Positions 18,584-27,011 of a DNA stretch of 64,000 nt are shown piece after piece (positions within the stretch are counted from its first letter, which is position 1; each line of letters starts with the position of its first letter). Both the position numbers and the translations under genes were made by a program. Under the pieces are notes generated by a model. That model ran no database searches. It saw nothing but the letters and a program-made list of their open reading frames with translations, and was not told the origin of the DNA. Source of the stretch: Sphingopyxis indica. Its GTDB lineage: Bacteria > Pseudomonadota > Alphaproteobacteria > Sphingomonadales > Sphingomonadaceae. The stretch lies in assembly GCF_900188185.1 (NCBI RefSeq), contig NZ_FZPA01000012.1, positions 30,001-94,000 of the forward strand, in the 5' to 3' direction.

Positions 18584-18605
18584 AAGCTGACACTAATGTC
18601 AGCTT
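18584..18605. promoter_or_regulatory. perfect palindrome abutting the thioesterase start
   Basis: AAGCTGACA-CTAA-TGTCAGCTT, with 9-bp perfect arms and a 4-base spacer, ends one base before the ATG at 18606. The core TGACA-N4-TGTCA looks like a dimeric repressor operator. As RNA it would form a hairpin right against the start codon. The upstream 18541-18575 is unusually AT-rich for this genome and is a plausible promoter. The regulator is unknown. Confidence 0.55.
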
Positions 18606-19016
18606 ATGACCGCAGCCGCGCACCCGCACGACCATGACATCACCGTCGGTCCCGACGCGATCGACTTCATGGGGCATGTCAACAACGCCCATTATCTGAG
18701 CTGGGTGCAGGACGCGGTGCTCGCGCACTGGCGCAAGATCGCGCCGCCCGAGGCGGTCGCCCAGCATCTGTGGGTCGCGCTTAAGCACGAGATCACCTAT
18801 CGCCGCCCTGCCTTCCTTGACGACCGCGTGATCGCGACGGTGATTCTCGAGAAAGTCCAGGGCGCGCGCGCCTTTTACGAAACGATCATCAGGCGCGGCG
18901 AGGACGTGCTCGCCGAGGTCAAGTCGAGCTGGTGCTGCGTCGATGCCGAAACGCTCCGCCCCGCGCGGCTGGCGAGCGAGGTGGTGGCGCGCTTCTTCCC
19001 GAACGAGAAAATCTAG
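18606..19016 (+). CDS. 4-hydroxybenzoyl-CoA-type thioesterase
   Basis: A 136-residue hotdog protein of the FcbC/YbgC type. IDFMGHVNNAHYLSWVQDAV at about residues 19-38 is the active-site signature (D/N plus the HVNN turn). HEITYRRPAFLDD follows in mid-protein, and it ends SSWCCVDAETLRPARL. It presumably hydrolyses an acyl- or aryl-CoA; the substrate is unknown. There is no clear Shine-Dalgarno sequence because a palindrome occupies the 22 bases before the start. It follows queF by 68 bp. Confidence 0.85.
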   Translation: MTAAAHPHDHDITVGPDAIDFMGHVNNAHYLSWVQDAVLAHWRKIAPPEAVAQHLWVALKHEITYRRPAFLDDRVIATVILEKVQGARAFYETIIRRGEDVLAEVKSSWCCVDAETLRPARLASEVVARFFPNEKI

Positions 19017-19075
19017 AGACTGTCCCGATCAGGAGACATCGTTTCTCACCAAGCTGAACGCCGCTGGCAAAAAAA

Positions 19076-19150
19076 CGTGCATCCCCGTGAAGGTGGAGAA
19101 GCATCTCCGGCAGGCAGCAGGAAATGGACTCTCCCCCTTCGCGGGAACAC
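19076..19150. repeat. 85-bp dispersed repeat, degenerate copy
   Basis: This has the same element order as the copies at 11617, 23662 and 38495: a CCCCGTGAAGGTGG hairpin remnant, CATCTCCGGCAGG, then TCTCCCCCTTCGCGGGAACAC. Several arm bases have diverged, so the stems are weak. It lies 3' of the thioesterase gene, before the convergent small membrane protein gene. Confidence 0.55.
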
Positions 19151-19205
19151 TCGATTCTCAGATGGTGGGCGCTCCACCCTTCGAAGCGCCGCGACCGGTC
19201 AGTGT

Positions 19206-19439
19206 TTACGGGCTTACCGGTTCGTCATTGTCGTCGTCGACCGCGATCCAGATGCCCCCGGCGACGATCGCGAGCGCAAGCACGATCGGCAGCCAGTTCG
19301 CGCCTTCCAGCTTGTTCTGACCGTCGGTGGCGGTCACCGCGCGCGTCGCCGTCTGAGCGGGCGCCGCCACGGCCGCGACCGAAGACAGCGATACCGAAAC
19401 GGCCGCAAGCGCAACCGCGGACTTTTTCCAAAGATTCAT
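19206..19439 (-). CDS. small stress-inducible membrane/exported protein
   Basis: 77 residues: an N-terminal hydrophobic signal-like segment (MNLWKKSAVALAAVSVSLSS), a short polar part, a membrane helix (WLPIVLALAIVAGGIWIAV, about residues 49-67) and an acidic tail (DDDNDEPVSP). A strong Shine-Dalgarno (AAGGAG, 19446-19451) fixes the ATG at 19439. An EcfG-type promoter lies directly upstream (19469-19493), so the gene is probably part of the general stress regulon. No family name is known to me. The sequence resembles the short helix-plus-acidic-tail proteins of sphingomonads. Confidence 0.8.
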   Translation of the reverse strand: MNLWKKSAVALAAVSVSLSSVAAVAAPAQTATRAVTATDGQNKLEGANWLPIVLALAIVAGGIWIAVDDDNDEPVSP

Positions 19440-19468
19440 CGTGGAGCTCCTTTTGCTAGCCGGACAGA

Positions 19469-19493
19469 AACGCCGCCGACGGGCAATTGTTCC
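19469..19493 (-). promoter_or_regulatory. EcfG-type general stress promoter
   Basis: On the minus strand the sequence reads GGAAC (19493-19489), 16 bases, then CGTT (19472-19469). This matches the alphaproteobacterial EcfG consensus GGAAC-N16/17-CGTT. It is followed by the AAGGAG ribosome-binding site and the ATG at 19439, so spacing is right for a promoter of the small membrane protein. I found no second copy of this motif in the intergenic regions of the window. Confidence 0.75.
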
Positions 19494-19516
19494 CCTTTGC
19501 GATGATGCAGTCCGTG

Positions 19517-20794
19517 TCAGGCCGCCTCGAAGCGGATCGGCAGGCGCTTGAGGCCGCCGACGAAGACCGATTCGACCCGCGCCGGCTCGCCCGCGAGTTC
19601 GACCGACTTCAGCCGCGGCAACAGCTCTTCCATCAGGATTCGCATCTCCATCCGCGCGAGATGCTGCCCCAGGCACACATGCGCGCCAAAGCCGAAGGCG
19701 ATCTGCTGATTCTTCGGGCGGTCGGGATCGAAGCGGTTGGGCGCGTCGAAAATATCCTCGTCGCGGTTCGCCGAGACATAGTTCAGCATCAGCCAGTCGC
19801 CTTCGCGAATCGTCTGCCCGCCGATCTCGACATCTTCCTTTGCGCTGCGCATGAAATGCTGCACCGGGGTCGTCCAGCGGATCGCTTCCTCGATCAATCC
19901 CGCCTTGTCGGCCTCGGCAGCGCGAAAGCGCTCGAACAGCGCCGGGTCCTTCGCGAGCTCCATCATCGCCCCCGCAGTCGACGCACTCGTCGTGTCGTGC
20001 CCCGCGGTCGCGACGATCATATAATAGCCCGCCAGCTCGCGGTCGGGGATCTGCCCGCCGTCTACGCTCGCGTTCGCGATCACCGTCGCAATATCCTCGC
20101 GCGGACCCGCGCGCCGGTCGGCGGTGAGGGTGCGGAAATAATTTTCGAAATCGGCGATCACGAAATTGAGCATTGCGATCGCCTGTTCGGCGTCCGTGAT
20201 CGCCTCGCGGCTGCGGTTGAGTTCGGGGTCGGTCGATCCGAACAGCTGCTGCGTCAGCAGCGGCTCGTCTTCGGGCGGCACGCCCAAAATATCCATGATG
20301 ACGCGCAGCGGATAATGCGCCGCGACATCGCGGGCAAAGTCGCACTCCCCATCAAAGCTCAGCAAATGCTCGACCGCGGCGCGCGCGTGGTGGCGGACAC
20401 GGTCTTCGACGATCTTCAGATTCTTGGGCATGAACCAGCTCTGGGTGAGCAGGCGGTATTTCATATGATCGGGCGCATCCATCTGGACGAGCGAGCGGAT
20501 CAGATGCCCGTCGTGGTTCGGCGTCGCGGCGCGCGCCAGCGCCTCGCCGTCGCGATTGGTCAGCACGGTCGGACGGATGCCGTTCGCAAAGCGCTGCGGG
20601 TCGCGGCTGATCGCCATCACGTCGGCGTGGCGGGTGACGAGCCAGAAGGGATCGAACGCCGCATTCTCGGCCACCGCGAGCGGCGCATTCGCGCGCGCCC
20701 AGGCGAGCTTCTCGTGCAGGTCGTTCCACTCGCCATAGGCTTCGGGTTCGACGACCGCGGCGGCTACCTCTCCGGGCAATATAGGTTTTGTCAT
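19517..20794 (-). CDS. cytochrome P450
   Basis: A 425-residue soluble bacterial P450. The heme-ligand loop FGFGAHVCLGQHLAR puts Cys374 as the iron ligand. The I-helix oxygen-activation motif is ATAGHDTTS (about residues 244-252), and the K-helix ExxR is EEAIRW. No ferredoxin or reductase gene is adjacent, so the redox partner must lie elsewhere. The sequence resembles bacterial CYP families acting on terpenoid, steroid or fatty-acyl substrates, but the substrate cannot be assigned. It diverges from the M1 aminopeptidase gene. Confidence 0.93.
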   Translation of the reverse strand: MTKPILPGEVAAAVVEPEAYGEWNDLHEKLAWARANAPLAVAENAAFDPFWLVTRHADVMAISRDPQRFANGIRPTVLTNRDGEALARAATPNHDGHLIRSLVQMDAPDHMKYRLLTQSWFMPKNLKIVEDRVRHHARAAVEHLLSFDGECDFARDVAAHYPLRVIMDILGVPPEDEPLLTQQLFGSTDPELNRSREAITDAEQAIAMLNFVIADFENYFRTLTADRRAGPREDIATVIANASVDGGQIPDRELAGYYMIVATAGHDTTSASTAGAMMELAKDPALFERFRAAEADKAGLIEEAIRWTTPVQHFMRSAKEDVEIGGQTIREGDWLMLNYVSANRDEDIFDAPNRFDPDRPKNQQIAFGFGAHVCLGQHLARMEMRILMEELLPRLKSVELAGEPARVESVFVGGLKRLPIRFEAA

Positions 20795-20931
20795 TGGGGC
20801 GAAACTGCCGCAACGCCCGTCGTCTGTCGAGGGGGATCGTGCGCCCGTCGAATAGCGGCGTTGCCCTCGCCGTGCGCCGCGCCTAGCGCTGTAACTTTAT
20901 TGCTTGAGTCTGAAATTCCGGGGATAGATCC

Positions 20932-23622
20932 ATGAAAACCGCCACGCGCCACCTGCTGCTCGCCACCCTTTCGTCGCTCAGCCTCGCCGCGACGCCCGCG
21001 CTCGCGCAGCAGGCCCCCGACCCCGCGGCCCAGGCCGCCGCACCGCTGCCCGACAGCGTGCCGAGCCAGCTTCCGCGCATCGCGCGCCCGTCGCATTACG
21101 ACATCGCGGTCACCCCCGACGCCAAGGCGCTGACCTTCACCGGCCGCGCTGCGATCGACCTCGACCTGTTCGCCGCCTCGAACGCCATCACGATGAACGC
21201 GCTCGACCTCGATTTCGCGAGCGCGAGCATCGCAAAGCCCGACGGGTCGGGTCGCACTGCGCTGACCGCGACGGTCGACCGCGACGCGCAGACCGTCACC
21301 TTCACCGCGCCCGCGTCGCTCGCGCCGGGCCAATATCGGCTGACCACCGATTATACGGGCAAGATCGGCACGCAGGCGAACGGGCTGTTCGCGCTCGACT
21401 ATCCCGACAAGGTGACGGGCGAGGAGCGACGCGGCCTCTTCACCCAGTTCGAGGCGCCCGACGCGCGCCGCTTCGTGCCGAGCTTCGACGAGCCGAGCTA
21501 CAAGGCGACCTTCCGCCTCACCGCGACCGTCCCGGCGGGCCAGCTCGCGGTGAGCAACATGCCGGTCGAAAAGGAGACGGCGACCGCGAACGGCATGAAG
21601 ACCGTGACCTTCGGCACCTCGCCGAAAATGTCCTCCTATCTCCTCTTCTTCGGGCTCGGCGATTTCGAGCGGCTCGCGAAGAAGAGCGAAAGCGGTGCCG
21701 AGGTCGGCATCGTGTCGCCCAAGGGGTCGGGCGAACAGGCGCGCTTCGCGCTCGACAGCCTCGGCCCGCTGCTCACTTATTATGGCGATTATTTCGGCCA
21801 GCCCTATCCGCTGCCCAAGCTCGACAATATCGCCGGCCCCGGCCAGTCGCAATTCTTCGGCGCGATGGAAAATTGGGGCGCTATCTTCACCTTCGAGCGC
21901 ATCCTGCTCGACGATCCCGCGATCACCAGCCAGGCGACGCGGCAGGCGATCTATGAGGTGCAGGCGCACGAGACCGCGCACCAGTGGTTCGGCGACCTCG
22001 TAACGATGGCGTGGTGGGACGATCTGTGGCTCAACGAAGGCTTCGCGAGCTGGATGGCGACGAAGGTCACCGACCATTTCCATCCCGAATGGCAACCTTT
22101 GCTGAGCCGCGTCGGGGGCCGCGAGCACGCGATGGCGCTCGACGCCTATAAAACGACGCACCCGATCCTCCAGACGATCCGCACCGTCGAGGACGCCAAT
22201 CAGGCGTTCGACGCGATCACCTATCAAAAGGGCGAAGCGGTGATCTCGATGCTCGAGGCCTATGCCGGCGAGGATGTCTGGCAGGGCGGGCTCCGCCGCT
22301 ACATGGCCGCGCATAAATATGGCAACAGCCGCACCGACGATCTGTGGAATGCGGTCGAGGCCGCGGGCGCCAAGGGACTCACCGGAATCGCGCACGACTT
22401 CACCGGTCAGCCGGGCATCCCGCTCATCCGCATGACGAGCTATGAATGCGACGGCGGCACCGGCGTGATCGGTGTCACGCAGGGCGAATTCTCGCGCGAC
22501 CGGCGTGCGGGCGTCGACGGCGAGGGGCGCCGCTGGAAAGTGCCGATGCTCGTGCGCAGCGTCGGCGGCAAGGACCAGCGCGTCGTCGTCGAAGGCGGCA
22601 AGGCGACGATCCGCGTCCCCGGCACCTGCGGCGCGACGATCCTCAACGGCGGCCAGCTCGGCTATTTCCGCACCCTCTACACGGCGCAAGCGCTCGATGC
22701 GTTGCGCGCCGATTACAAGGCGATCGCGCCGATCGACCAGCTCGGCCTCCTGAGCGACAATTTCTCGCTTTCGGTCGCGGGCTATCAGCCGATGGGCGCG
22801 GCGCTCGACCTGCTCACGGCGGTCCCCACCGACGCCAACCCCTATGTGCTGACCGAGGCCGCCGACCGCTACGAGCAACTCCATGCGATCTTCGACGGCG
22901 ACGCGGCGAGCCAGCAGGCGATCGCGGTGCGCGGCGCGGCGGCGCTGCGCCCGGCGCTCGCGCGGCTCGGCTTCGATCCGAAGGACGGCGAGCCCGCGCT
23001 CGACGCGGTGCTGCGCGCCGACGTGATCCGCGCGCTCGGCACGATGGGCGACGCCGCGGTGCTCGCGGAGGCGCGCCGCCGCTTCGCGCTGCTCGACAGC
23101 AATCCGAAGGCACTCGACGGCTCGTCGAAGGGTCTGTGGCTCGACATCGTCGCGACCAATGCGAGCGCCGCCGACTGGGACAAGCTCCACAAGCTCGCCA
23201 GTGCGAGCAAGTCGACGGTCGAACGCAGCACGCTCTACACGCTGCTCGGCGCGGCGAAGGACGACGCGCTCGCCAAGCGCGCGCTCGACCTGTCGCTGAC
23301 CGGCGAGCCCGGCGAGACGACGAGCGCGGCGATCATCGGCCGCGTCGCGCGCAATCACGCCGACGCCGCGGTCGATTTCGTCGAGGCGAACCAGGCGCAG
23401 GTCGACAAGCTGATCGACGCCTCGGCGCGGGTGCGCTTCCTCGCGGGGCTCGCCATGGGGTCGGACGATCCGGCGATGATCGCGCGGCTCGAAACCAAGG
23501 CCGCCGGCCTGCCCGCCGACGTGCGCAAGCCCTATGAGCGCACGATCGCGGTGCTCAAGGAACGCGCCGAAAGCCGGCCGCGGATCAAGGCCGAAACCAA
23601 GGCCTGGCTCGCGGGTCAGTAG
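20932..23622 (+). CDS. exported M1-family aminopeptidase
   Basis: An 896-residue zinc aminopeptidase. It has a signal peptide (residues 1-26, ending PALAQQ) and an N-terminal beta domain. The exopeptidase motif GAMENWG is at 310-316 and HETAH at 346-350, with the third zinc ligand Glu369 in NEGFAS. A C-terminal helical ERAP1-like domain follows. Family length is about 850-900. The signal peptide places it outside the cytoplasm, unlike classical PepN. It would trim N-terminal residues from peptides in the periplasm. The start is fixed by the signal peptide. Confidence 0.95.
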   Translation: MKTATRHLLLATLSSLSLAATPALAQQAPDPAAQAAAPLPDSVPSQLPRIARPSHYDIAVTPDAKALTFTGRAAIDLDLFAASNAITMNALDLDFASASIAKPDGSGRTALTATVDRDAQTVTFTAPASLAPGQYRLTTDYTGKIGTQANGLFALDYPDKVTGEERRGLFTQFEAPDARRFVPSFDEPSYKATFRLTATVPAGQLAVSNMPVEKETATANGMKTVTFGTSPKMSSYLLFFGLGDFERLAKKSESGAEVGIVSPKGSGEQARFALDSLGPLLTYYGDYFGQPYPLPKLDNIAGPGQSQFFGAMENWGAIFTFERILLDDPAITSQATRQAIYEVQAHETAHQWFGDLVTMAWWDDLWLNEGFASWMATKVTDHFHPEWQPLLSRVGGREHAMALDAYKTTHPILQTIRTVEDANQAFDAITYQKGEAVISMLEAYAGEDVWQGGLRRYMAAHKYGNSRTDDLWNAVEAAGAKGLTGIAHDFTGQPGIPLIRMTSYECDGGTGVIGVTQGEFSRDRRAGVDGEGRRWKVPMLVRSVGGKDQRVVVEGGKATIRVPGTCGATILNGGQLGYFRTLYTAQALDALRADYKAIAPIDQLGLLSDNFSLSVAGYQPMGAALDLLTAVPTDANPYVLTEAADRYEQLHAIFDGDAASQQAIAVRGAAALRPALARLGFDPKDGEPALDAVLRADVIRALGTMGDAAVLAEARRRFALLDSNPKALDGSSKGLWLDIVATNASAADWDKLHKLASASKSTVERSTLYTLLGAAKDDALAKRALDLSLTGEPGETTSAAIIGRVARNHADAAVDFVEANQAQVDKLIDASARVRFLAGLAMGSDDPAMIARLETKAAGLPADVRKPYERTIAVLKERAESRPRIKAETKAWLAGQ

Positions 23623-23661
23623 AGCATAATCAACTTTGAGTAAAACGCTCGCAAAGGTTCA

Positions 23662-23774
23662 TGTGTCCCCGCGGAGGCGGGGCCCCATCTCCGATCGGTG
23701 CAAGATTGAGCCGCCGGGAGATGGGCTCCCGCGTTGGCGCTACGCGCCGCCTTCGGCTCCGCGGGGAGCACACA
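23662..23774. repeat. 85-bp dispersed repeat with an internal insertion
   Basis: This copy has the family arms (GTGTCCCCGCGGAGGCGGGG, CCCATCTCC, GGAGATGGGCTCCCGC, GGGGAGCACAC). Its right-hand hairpin loop is enlarged by about 25 bases containing a second small palindrome (GGCGCTACGCGCC). It lies between the convergent M1 aminopeptidase and globin-like genes. Confidence 0.8.
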
Positions 23775-23820
23775 TGCTTCGGAAACAGCTGACCGCGCTC
23801 CAGCCGGGCACGAAAGACGC

Positions 23821-24270
23821 TCAGGCGCGCGCGGCGCCCTCGGGCATCGCGCTCAGCCAGTCGGCGGCGGCGCGGCGCACCATGGCTTTCAGCGCAGCGC
23901 CCTGCCGCGCCCACGCCGCCGCGGCTTCGGCGGTCCAGCTTGCCCCCGCCGCCTGCCCCAGCGCGTCGATCGTCATGTCGATGAAGGCGTCATATTCGGC
24001 GATCGGCAGCGCGCCATAATTGCGGTGCGTCGCGACGAGTTCGGCGACCAGCGGCCAGACCCATGTCTCGCCCTGCGCAAGCCCATAGAGAATCTGCAAC
24101 GTCTCGTCGGTCATCCGGCGCGAGGCGGCGTCGAGGTTGAGAAATGCCGCGCGGCGCGCGGGATGGGCGGCAAGGAAACGGTCGAACAGCGCGTGGCGGA
24201 TGTCGATGCCGGCCTCGGCGACGGCGGCGAGGTTCGCCTCCATCGGCGCGGCATCGCCGCCCCCCGTCAT
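23821..24270 (-). CDS. globin-like protein
   Basis: A 149-residue all-helical protein. RHALFDRFLAAHPARRAAFLNLD resembles the globin B-C region. ATHRNYGALPIAEYDAFI matches the F-G region of single-domain globins and flavohaemoglobins, with His82 the likely proximal heme ligand. AAAAWARQGAALKAMVRR ends helix H. The family call is by pattern only and heme binding is untested. It starts 10 bp after the stop of the HerA-like ATPase gene, so the two are probably co-transcribed. An internal ATG at 24243 is an alternative start. Confidence 0.6.
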   Translation of the reverse strand: MTGGGDAAPMEANLAAVAEAGIDIRHALFDRFLAAHPARRAAFLNLDAASRRMTDETLQILYGLAQGETWVWPLVAELVATHRNYGALPIAEYDAFIDMTIDALGQAAGASWTAEAAAAWARQGAALKAMVRRAAADWLSAMPEGAARA

Positions 24271-24280
24271 TCGATCAGGC

Positions 24281-25876
24281 TCATTTGAACAGGCCGCCCA
24301 ATATCCCGCGCATCAGCTGGCCGCCGAACTTGCCCGCGACCTGACGGCCGATGCTCGTCGCCGCCGAGCGCGCCGCCGACTGGAACATCTTCTCGGCCAT
24401 GCTTGGCTTCGCGGCCTCGCGCGCCGCCGCCTTTTCCTGACGGATGCGCTCGCGTTCCTCAGCCGCCTTGCGCTTCGCCTCTTCCTTCGCGGCGAGCGCC
24501 GCCTGCTTGTCGGCCTCTTCCTGCGCCTTGGCCGCGATCGCCGCGGCCTGCGCCTGTTCGGCCTTGGCGGCGAGCAATTCTTCGGCGCTCTCGCGGTCGA
24601 CGGCCGTGTCATATTTGCCCGCAACGGGCGAGATCGACTGGATGATTGCACGCTCCTTGGCATCGAGCGGGCCGGCGCGCGAGCATGGCGGCTTGACAAG
24701 CGTGCGCTCGACCGGCGACGGGGCGCCGTCGGCCATCAGCAGTGAGACCAGCGCCTCGCCGACGCGAAGTTCGGTGATCTCGCGCTCGACATCGACCTTC
24801 GGATTGGGACGAAAGGTTTCGGCGGCCGCCTTTACCGCCTTCTGGTCGCGCGGGGTGAAGGCGCGCAGCGCGTGCTGGACGCGGTTGCCGAGTTGCCCCG
24901 CGACCTCTTCGGGCACGTCGATCGGATTCTGCGTGACGAAATAGACGCCGACCCCCTTCGAACGGATCAGCCGCACGACTTGTTCGATCTTGTCGGTCAG
25001 TGCCTTGGGCGCGTCGTCGAACAGCAGATGCGCCTCGTCGAAGAAGAAGACGAGCTTCGGCTTGTCGGGGTCGCCGACTTCGGGCAGTGTTTCGAACATC
25101 TCGCTGAGCAGCCACAGCAGGAAGGTTGCGTAGAGCTTGGGGCTCGCCATCAGCTTGTCGGCGGCGAGGATGTTCACATAGCCGCGCCCCTTGTCGTCGC
25201 ACCGGATCATGTCGGCGATGTCGAGCGCGGGCTCGCCGAAGAAATGGTCGCCACCCTGACTTTCGAGCGTCAGCAATTGCCGCTGGATCGCCCCGACGCT
25301 CGCCTTGGTGACATTGCCATATTGGCTCGACAGCTCGCCGGCATTTTCAGCGCACCAGGCCAGCATCGCCTGCAGATCGCCCAGGTCGAGAAGCAGCATA
25401 TTCTGTTCGTCTGCGACCCGGAACGCGATCGCGAGCACCCCCTCCTGCGTCTCGTTCAAGCCCATCAGCCGCGCGAGCAGCAGCGGCCCCATTTCGGAGA
25501 TGGTGGTGCGCACCGGATGCCCCTGCTCGCCGAACAGGTCCCAGAAGATCACGGGATTGTCGCGATAGGCCCAACCGGTGTCGCCGATTTCCGCCGCGCG
25601 CTTTGCAAAGGGCTCGTGCGTCTTCGCGGTCGGGCTGCCCGCCATCGCCATGCCCGACAGATCGCCCTTCACATCGGCAACGAACACCGGCACGCCGACC
25701 GTCGAAAAACTTTCGGCGAGGCCCTGCAAGGTCACCGTCTTGCCAGTGCCGGTCGCGCCCGCGATCAGCCCGTGGCGGTTCGCGCGCTTGAGGACGAGCG
25801 ACTGGCGCGGCCCATCGGCCGCCCCGCCGCCGCCGAGCCCGATATAGATTTCGGTTGCTGCGCTGCCGTCGCTCAC
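24281..25876 (-). CDS. HerA-like (DUF853) P-loop ATPase
   Basis: A 531-residue protein. Walker A GATGTGKT is at residues 40-47, followed by [16 protein letters not shown]. Walker B is [11 protein letters not shown] at about 278-288, with [15 protein letters not shown] after it. The C-terminal ~120 residues are an Ala/Lys/Glu-rich coiled coil ending in [10 protein letters not shown]. This is the DUF853/HerA-type helicase-like family; its real substrate is unclear. A palindrome sits 20-36 bp upstream of the start and could be an operator. The globin-like gene follows 10 bp downstream. Confidence 0.9.
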   Translation of the reverse strand: MSDGSAATEIYIGLGGGGAADGPRQSLVLKRANRHGLIAGATGTGKTVTLQGLAESFSTVGVPVFVADVKGDLSGMAMAGSPTAKTHEPFAKRAAEIGDTGWAYRDNPVIFWDLFGEQGHPVRTTISEMGPLLLARLMGLNETQEGVLAIAFRVADEQNMLLLDLGDLQAMLAWCAENAGELSSQYGNVTKASVGAIQRQLLTLESQGGDHFFGEPALDIADMIRCDDKGRGYVNILAADKLMASPKLYATFLLWLLSEMFETLPEVGDPDKPKLVFFFDEAHLLFDDAPKALTDKIEQVVRLIRSKGVGVYFVTQNPIDVPEEVAGQLGNRVQHALRAFTPRDQKAVKAAAETFRPNPKVDVEREITELRVGEALVSLLMADGAPSPVERTLVKPPCSRAGPLDAKERAIIQSISPVAGKYDTAVDRESAEELLAAKAEQAQAAAIAAKAQEEADKQAALAAKEEAKRKAAEERERIRQEKAAAREAAKPSMAEKMFQSAARSAATSIGRQVAGKFGGQLMRGILGGLFK

Positions 25877-25895
25877 CCTTTGCCCTTTCGCTGTT

Positions 25896-25912
25896 CAGAC
25901 CGCCTACCGGTC
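25896..25912. promoter_or_regulatory. palindrome upstream of the HerA-like gene
   Basis: AGACCG-CCTAC-CGGTCT, perfect 6-bp arms with a 5-base spacer, lies 20 bp before the start codon at 25876. The symmetry and half-site are of the kind bound by TetR-family dimers. No such regulator gene is adjacent, so this is only a candidate operator. Confidence 0.4.
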
Positions 25913-25990
25913 TAGAACGGGGGGTGAGGAAATCAAGCGAGCGAGGGTTTGGCTGCTAGCGACCGGTTGCTGCCGTCAGGTCACCACCAG

Positions 25991-26055
25991 ATTCGCGCAG
26001 AGGCGCAGAGAGCGCAGAGGGCAAACGTGAAAATCTCTGCGTCTCTGCGCGAAAT
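25991..26055. repeat. CAGAG-rich inverted repeat
   Basis: The left arm 25991-26010 (ATTCGCGCAGAGGCGCAGAG) and right arm 26036-26055 are complementary with one mismatch, separated by 25 bases. This looks like a dispersed intergenic repeat in the long gap between the HerA-like and VOC genes. It has no coding potential. Confidence 0.7.
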
Positions 26056-26096
26056 GTTTGGGAGGCGGCATCCGACTGGTTTCGGACTTTCTTAAG

Positions 26097-26222
26097 CCCC
26101 TCCTCTTCAGAGGAGGGGTTTGGGGTGGTGCGCTGGCTGGACGTTCGGTCGAGGCGACCACCCCGCTGCGACTAACGCGCAAGGCGCGTAAGTCTCGCTG
26201 CCCCTCCTCTGAAGAGGAGGGG
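26097..26222. repeat. paired CCCCTCCTC palindromes
   Basis: Two near-identical 22-bp palindromes lie at 26097-26118 and 26201-26222 (CCCCTCCTC...GAGGAGGGG). They flank a ~80-bp segment that includes GTGGT/ACCAC complementarity. The block resembles a composite palindromic repeat. No gene is visible in it. Confidence 0.7.
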
Positions 26223-26522
26223 TTGGGCGAATGTCTCGAATCCACCCCAAGTCGGACATCAGCCGCGAAAAAAAGGCTGTCCTACATAATTCGGCTGTGC
26301 CAGCCTTCGTCTCGGCTCTTTCATATGTGGACAAAAGCGGTGACGGCCCGATTTACAGATGCGGGCAGAAGCCGGCGCGGCAGCTTTGCCGAACGCCGAC
26401 CAATCGGCGACCGCACAAGGCTGAACTTTGGTGAACTTTGAAACGACGAGGCGAACCCACCCCACGATAACCAAAGACGGCGATGGCAACCGGCCACCCC
26501 AAAGCCTCCACGCGCCGCGCCT
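26223..26522. other. non-coding stretch, nothing identified
   Basis: With the two repeats above, this completes a ~646-bp gene-free gap. Short open frames here (up to about 76 codons) have no recognisable domain, poor start contexts and mixed composition. A GGCTGTGCCAGCC hairpin near 26294-26306 and a GAACTTTG direct repeat near 26422-26439 are the only structures I see. Confidence 0.5.
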
Positions 26523-26894
26523 TCACCCCATCACGAAGGCGTTCAATTTATTGCCATCGGGGTCGCGGAAATAGCCGGCGTAAAAGCCCTCGCCGCGCGG
26601 TCCCGGTGCGCCTTCGTCGGTCCCGCCATTGGCCAATGCGATGTCGTAGAGCCGCTGCACCTGTGCCTGGTCCTTCGCCTCGAGCGCGACCATCACGCCG
26701 TTGCCGACGCTCGCGGCCTTGCCGTCGAACGGCCTCGTCAAGCCGATCCCGGCTCCGCCGCCTTCCTTGCCCCACGCAATGAAACCGTCATATTCCATCA
26801 TCCGCGGCACACCCAGTTCGGCCGCGATAGCATCATAGAAAATCGCCGCTTTGGCGAGGTCGTTCGTTCCCAGGGTCACATAGCCGATCATCAT
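26523..26894 (-). CDS. VOC (glyoxalase/bleomycin-resistance fold) protein
   Basis: A 123-residue single VOC domain. It opens with the usual first strand and helix (IGYVTLGTNDLAKAAIFYDAI) and closes with GFYAGYFRDPDGNKLNAFV, where the final strand normally supplies a metal ligand. Such proteins bind a metal and act on small molecules, or sequester them; the specific role cannot be deduced. It lies downstream of degP on the same strand but beyond degP's terminator, so it is separately transcribed. Confidence 0.88.
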   Translation of the reverse strand: MMIGYVTLGTNDLAKAAIFYDAIAAELGVPRMMEYDGFIAWGKEGGGAGIGLTRPFDGKAASVGNGVMVALEAKDQAQVQRLYDIALANGGTDEGAPGPRGEGFYAGYFRDPDGNKLNAFVMG

Positions 26895-26950
26895 TCGTCT
26901 CCCGACTCGAAGGATGCGAACATAATAGGAACATTTGCCCGGCCGCGCAA

Positions 26951-26988
26951 AGAAAAAGGGCGCCGCGGCCAGCCAGCCGGGCGCCCTT
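26951..26988 (-). terminator. rho-independent terminator of degP
   Basis: Reading the minus strand after the degP stop, the sequence forms a 9-bp GC-rich stem (AAGGGCGCC at 26988-26980 with its complement at 26964-26956) with a 15-base loop. It is followed directly by a T-rich run (TTTCTTT). It is the most textbook terminator in the window. Confidence 0.85.
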
Positions 26989-27011
26989 CGTCAAGGCTTT
27001 GATCGACCGCC

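Noticed and set aside
20791..23358. 855-codon minus-strand frame opposite the M1 aminopeptidase
   Set aside because: Antisense shadow of an aminopeptidase with intact GAMENWG and HEXXH motifs.
26231..26489. Small genes in the gap between the HerA-like and VOC genes
   Set aside because: Frames up to ~76 codons on both strands overlap each other, lack ribosome-binding sites and have no domain or coding bias.
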